A stretch of DNA of 35,642 nucleotides from Thermoplasmata archaeon (GTDB taxonomy: Archaea > Thermoplasmatota > Thermoplasmata > Thermoplasmatales > GCA-001856825). The stretch spans positions 1 through 35,642 of the forward strand of contig JAKAUZ010000071.1 of NCBI GenBank assembly GCA_021817415.1, given 5' to 3'. The notes under the pieces were generated by a model. It was not told the origin of the DNA. It searched no databases and worked only from the letters and a program-made list of their open reading frames with translations. Shown here in pieces: positions 33,396 to 35,642 of this stretch (the stretch's first letter is position 1; each line of letters begins with the position of its first letter). The position numbers were made by a program, and so were the translations under genes.

Positions 33396-34036
33396 GCACT
33401 TATACGTAAAGCGAAATTCATTTGGCATATTTTCATAAATAGACAAAATGTTATATAGAAACAGATGAGGAGAAAAGAGGGAATCTAAAAAACTGACCCT
33501 TCTGATCTAAAGCAGTAGGAAGACGGTAGTCATTGATGAATTTCACTTCTACCAGCACGGAGTGAGGATGAGGGTATGGATACCTCCGAGGACATCTATC
33601 CAACAGTGCTGCTGGAACCAGGAAAGAAAGGTATATCATTCTTTGGTGCAATAAGCGTAGATCGCGGCAAATTTATAACAATAATCGTCGAAGGATATAA
33701 CGCCATCACATTGGTTTAACCCTTATACGTAATCCATAAGAAATTCCCCGACATCGTATTTGTAATGGATAAGCCACTTTATCACAATGCGGGTATAGTC
33801 ACTGGCTACGCTTTCCTCAGCCAGATAGAACTGTTCTTCATTCCTCCGTATTCTCCTGAACTGAACACAATAGAAACTGTGTGGAAGCTCATAAGGAAAC
33901 GTGCCATTCAGAATGAGTACTTTGCACCTCTGGATGACCTGGGAGACGCACTGTCAGGGCAGCTCAGTTGTTATTCTAGGCCTAATGAAACTATCAGGAA
34001 GATATGCTCAGTCAATTAATGAGTCACGTATAAAAG
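33396..34036 (+). mobile_element. IS630-type insertion sequence remnant
   Basis: In two frames the plus strand encodes the catalytic part of an IS630/Tc1-type transposase: VVIDEFHFYQHGVRMRVW (first Asp, from about 33524), then KGISFFGAISVDRGKFITII, then after a stop VFVMDKPLYHNAG (second Asp) and PPYSPELNTIETVWKLIRKR (Glu), ending at the stop at 34017-34019. The N-terminal HTH domain is gone. Candidate terminal inverted repeats are CTTATACGTAA (33399-33409) and ACGTATAAAAG (34026-34036); the left sequence recurs internally at 33722-33732. The element is dead: truncated, frameshifted and with stops. Confidence 0.7.
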
Positions 34037-34058
34037 AAATAATGAATTAAGATCAAAT

Positions 34059-34241
34059 TCACAGGTCTTTTGCGGAGATAATTAAACCGATTGGAAATGT
34101 GCCTCCTTGTTGGTTATAGGAGGCCGATGTTGAAATAATGAAAACGTTCTTGGCGTTAAGCAATCCTATTTTTGTAAATTTGCTCATTAGGGTTTCGAAG
34201 ATTTTATGGTCAATACAATCAGATTTGTACCCACAGTTCAC
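34059..34241 (-). CDS. Possible small ORF or gene fragment (60 aa)
   Basis: Begins with GTG overlapping the stop of the epimerase gene (GTGA). The product mixes a Cys-containing N-terminus with a hydrophobic C-terminal half (NAKNVFIISTSASYNQQGGT) that reads like the end strands of a globular enzyme. No family is recognised. The stop-start overlap would fit translational coupling, but it also fits a truncated gene next to the IS630 remnant. Confidence 0.28.
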   Translation of the reverse strand: MNCGYKSDCIDHKIFETLMSKFTKIGLLNAKNVFIISTSASYNQQGGTFPIGLIISAKDL

Positions 34242-35134
34242 TTGATTGCGCCAAGAATGTCCTGAACCCCTTTCCTTATATCGTATTCAGCTAAGAACTT
34301 CAGCTCTGCGATTGACTTCGACATATCCGCCTGGGTGAAATACTGATAGCTCTTCAGGGGGTTCGGGATGTATTCTGCTTCTCCCTCATACCCCATCTCC
34401 TCCTTCACTATTCGAAAAACTGAATTGAAATCGACAGATTGGCCTGTGCCAACGTTGTATGCTTCTCCCGATTTCCCATTCTCCATTGCCAATATTGATG
34501 CCCTTGCCGTATCTTTGACATAAATGAAGTCCCTCCTCTGCGTCCCGTCTCCGTATATCGTAGGCTTCTTCTTGTTCCTGATGTCGTCTATGAATTTCCA
34601 AATCACGCTTGAGTAACTCCCCTTGCTGTTCTCGCCGATCCCATAGGTGTTGAAATATCTCAGGAAAACAGTCTCAATATCATAGTTAAGGAATATCCTT
34701 CCAGTTATCTCGTTTATCCTCTTGCTTCCAGGGTAGAAATTTGTGTAGGTATTCGGCAGGTCTGCCTCTTTTGAAGGTACGGACGTCTGGCCGTAAATGG
34801 ATAAGGACGATGCCAGTATGACTCTCTTCACTTTATTCGCAGCGCTTGCGGCCAAAACGTTGTACGTCCCGATGACATTTACCCCGAAACCCTCCCCCGT
34901 CAAGTTTTCGAATTCAGGAGGAGACGTCACGGCTGCAAGGTGAAAAACATAGTCTATCCCCTTGCACGCCTTCAAAAGCATATTCATGCTCCTTACATCC
35001 TGCATTATGTGGTAGTCAGCTTCTGAATCCTTATCCCTGATATCTAACGTTCCTACCGTATAGCCTTCTTTCTTGAGAAGACTGACAATATTCCTGCCTA
35101 TGAACCCCGAGCCTCCCGTAACAAGAATGTTCAT
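34238..35134 (-). CDS. NAD-dependent sugar-nucleotide epimerase/dehydratase
   Basis: 298 residues, extended SDR. MNILVTGGSGFIGRNIVSLL carries the NAD-binding GxxGxxG. Also present are DYVFHLAAVTSPPEF, RVILASSLSIYG, the catalytic Y-x3-K in NFYPGSKRINE, LRYFNTYG, and the C-terminal GDGTQRRDFIYVKDTARA and NVGTGQSVDFNSV. This pattern fits the archaeal UDP-glucose/galactose 4-epimerase-like group, but substrate cannot be assigned from sequence. It likely makes another activated sugar for the locus. A minus-strand TATA box 20-31 nt before ATG 35134 implies a leaderless message. It is divergent from the GHMP kinase gene. Confidence 0.85.
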   Translation of the reverse strand: MNILVTGGSGFIGRNIVSLLKKEGYTVGTLDIRDKDSEADYHIMQDVRSMNMLLKACKGIDYVFHLAAVTSPPEFENLTGEGFGVNVIGTYNVLAASAANKVKRVILASSLSIYGQTSVPSKEADLPNTYTNFYPGSKRINEITGRIFLNYDIETVFLRYFNTYGIGENSKGSYSSVIWKFIDDIRNKKKPTIYGDGTQRRDFIYVKDTARASILAMENGKSGEAYNVGTGQSVDFNSVFRIVKEEMGYEGEAEYIPNPLKSYQYFTQADMSKSIAELKFLAEYDIRKGVQDILGAIK

Positions 35135-35153
35135 TTAATACCACAATCGATAA

Positions 35154-35165
35154 AACAATAAATTT
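35154..35165 (-). promoter_or_regulatory. TATA box of the epimerase gene
   Basis: On the minus strand AAATTTATTGTT is centred about 26 nt before the ATG ending at 35134. Confidence 0.5.
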
Positions 35166-35247
35166 CTATCTACAACCATGAATGTGGGAGAATTAGAGTC
35201 TTACCATCAGGAAACTGTTATTAATTGGAAGGTATTCTTTCGCCATT

Positions 35248-35642
35248 ATGCTCGAGAGAATGGTGATGACTCGTGCACCCCTCAGGATAACGTTTGTAGG
35301 TGGAGGGACGGACCTTCCATTCTACTACGAGAAGAGGGATTATGGCGCAGTCGTTTCATCAGCAATAAACAAGTATATTTACGTCACAGTCAACAAGAAA
35401 TTCGACGACAAGATAAGGGTGAGTTACTCAAAGACCGAGATTGTGGATGACGTAGGCAGCATAGAGCACCCCTCCGTAAGGGAGGCGCTGAGGTTTCTTG
35501 GCATTGAGAAGGGGATTGAGATAGTGAGCATATCCGACATCCCGTCAAAAGGAACAGGGCTGGGTTCGAGCAGTTCCTTTCTTGTTGGGCTTCTCCATGC
35601 GCTTCACAGTTACAAGGGGGAGTTTGTAAATTCAGACGAGCT
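35248..35642 (+). CDS. HddA-like GHMP sugar kinase, 5' part only
   Basis: Runs off the right edge; about 131 codons are seen from ATG 35248 (in-frame ATGs at 35260 and 35266 are alternatives). RAPLRITFVGGGTDLPFYYE, then GAVVSSAINKYIYVTV, and the ATP-binding GHMP motif PSKGTGLGSSSSFLVGLLHA are characteristic of D-glycero-D-manno-heptose 7-phosphate kinase (HddA) and close relatives such as fucokinase. It phosphorylates a sugar at the start of a nucleotide-sugar route. The GHMP glycine-rich loop is intact. It is divergent from the epimerase gene. Whether partners (isomerase, phosphatase, nucleotidyltransferase) follow cannot be seen. Confidence 0.8.
   Translation, partial: MLERMVMTRAPLRITFVGGGTDLPFYYEKRDYGAVVSSAINKYIYVTVNKKFDDKIRVSYSKTEIVDDVGSIEHPSVREALRFLGIEKGIEIVSISDIPSKGTGLGSSSSFLVGLLHALHSYKGEFVNSDE

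Overview
The window looks like a chromosomal piece of an acidophilic, wall-less or S-layered archaeon, most likely of the Thermoplasmatales (inference). The grounds are a thermopsin-type secreted protease at the left edge, two giant secreted Ig-like surface proteins with a C-terminal membrane anchor, archaeal TATA boxes with many leaderless starts, an AbrB-type regulator, and IS5- and IS630-type insertion sequence remnants. No tRNA, rRNA or CRISPR array was seen.

Layout. 1-2.5 kb (minus strand): 5' part of a thermopsin-like protease, a small unknown ORF and a polysaccharide flippase. 2.8-10.3 kb (plus): two paralogous surface proteins of 1313 and 1136 residues, each with a signal peptide, Ig/IPT-like repeats, a regular stalk and one C-terminal membrane helix. 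10.4-11.1 kb: a divergent AbrB/unknown gene pair. 11.1-16.8 kb: a scrambled zone. It holds a helically phased TTCAA repeat array, a helix-turn-helix/coiled-coil gene cut off by a duplicated segment, two damaged FkbM methyltransferase copies, one AT-rich glycosyltransferase, and the two halves of a decayed IS5-type transposase. 16.8-25.1 kb (plus): nucleotide-sugar genes. UDP-glucose pyrophosphorylase, UDP-glucose dehydrogenase and a UDP-glucuronate decarboxylase-like SDR could give UDP-glucuronate and UDP-xylose; Gmd and a GDP-fucose synthase-like enzyme could give GDP-fucose. An intact FkbM methyltransferase and two glycosyltransferase-like proteins lie among them. 25.2-33.4 kb: four GT4-type glycosyltransferases, a Dpm1-like GT2 enzyme and a DUF2079-type membrane protein. 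33.4-35.6 kb: an IS630-type remnant, an NAD-dependent sugar epimerase and the start of an HddA-like GHMP sugar kinase.

How it fits together (inference): cytoplasmic enzymes make activated uronic acid/pentose, deoxyhexose and perhaps heptose donors. The glycosyltransferases build a glycan on a lipid carrier, FkbM enzymes methylate sugars, and the flippase and the polytopic DUF2079 protein handle export or outside-facing transfer. The two sequon-rich surface proteins next door are plausible acceptors. The FkbM genes recombine with each other: a 519-bp block is perfectly duplicated, and a 107-bp patch has been copied with its 17-bp palindrome loop inverted. This suggests that the glycan locus diversifies by intralocus gene conversion.
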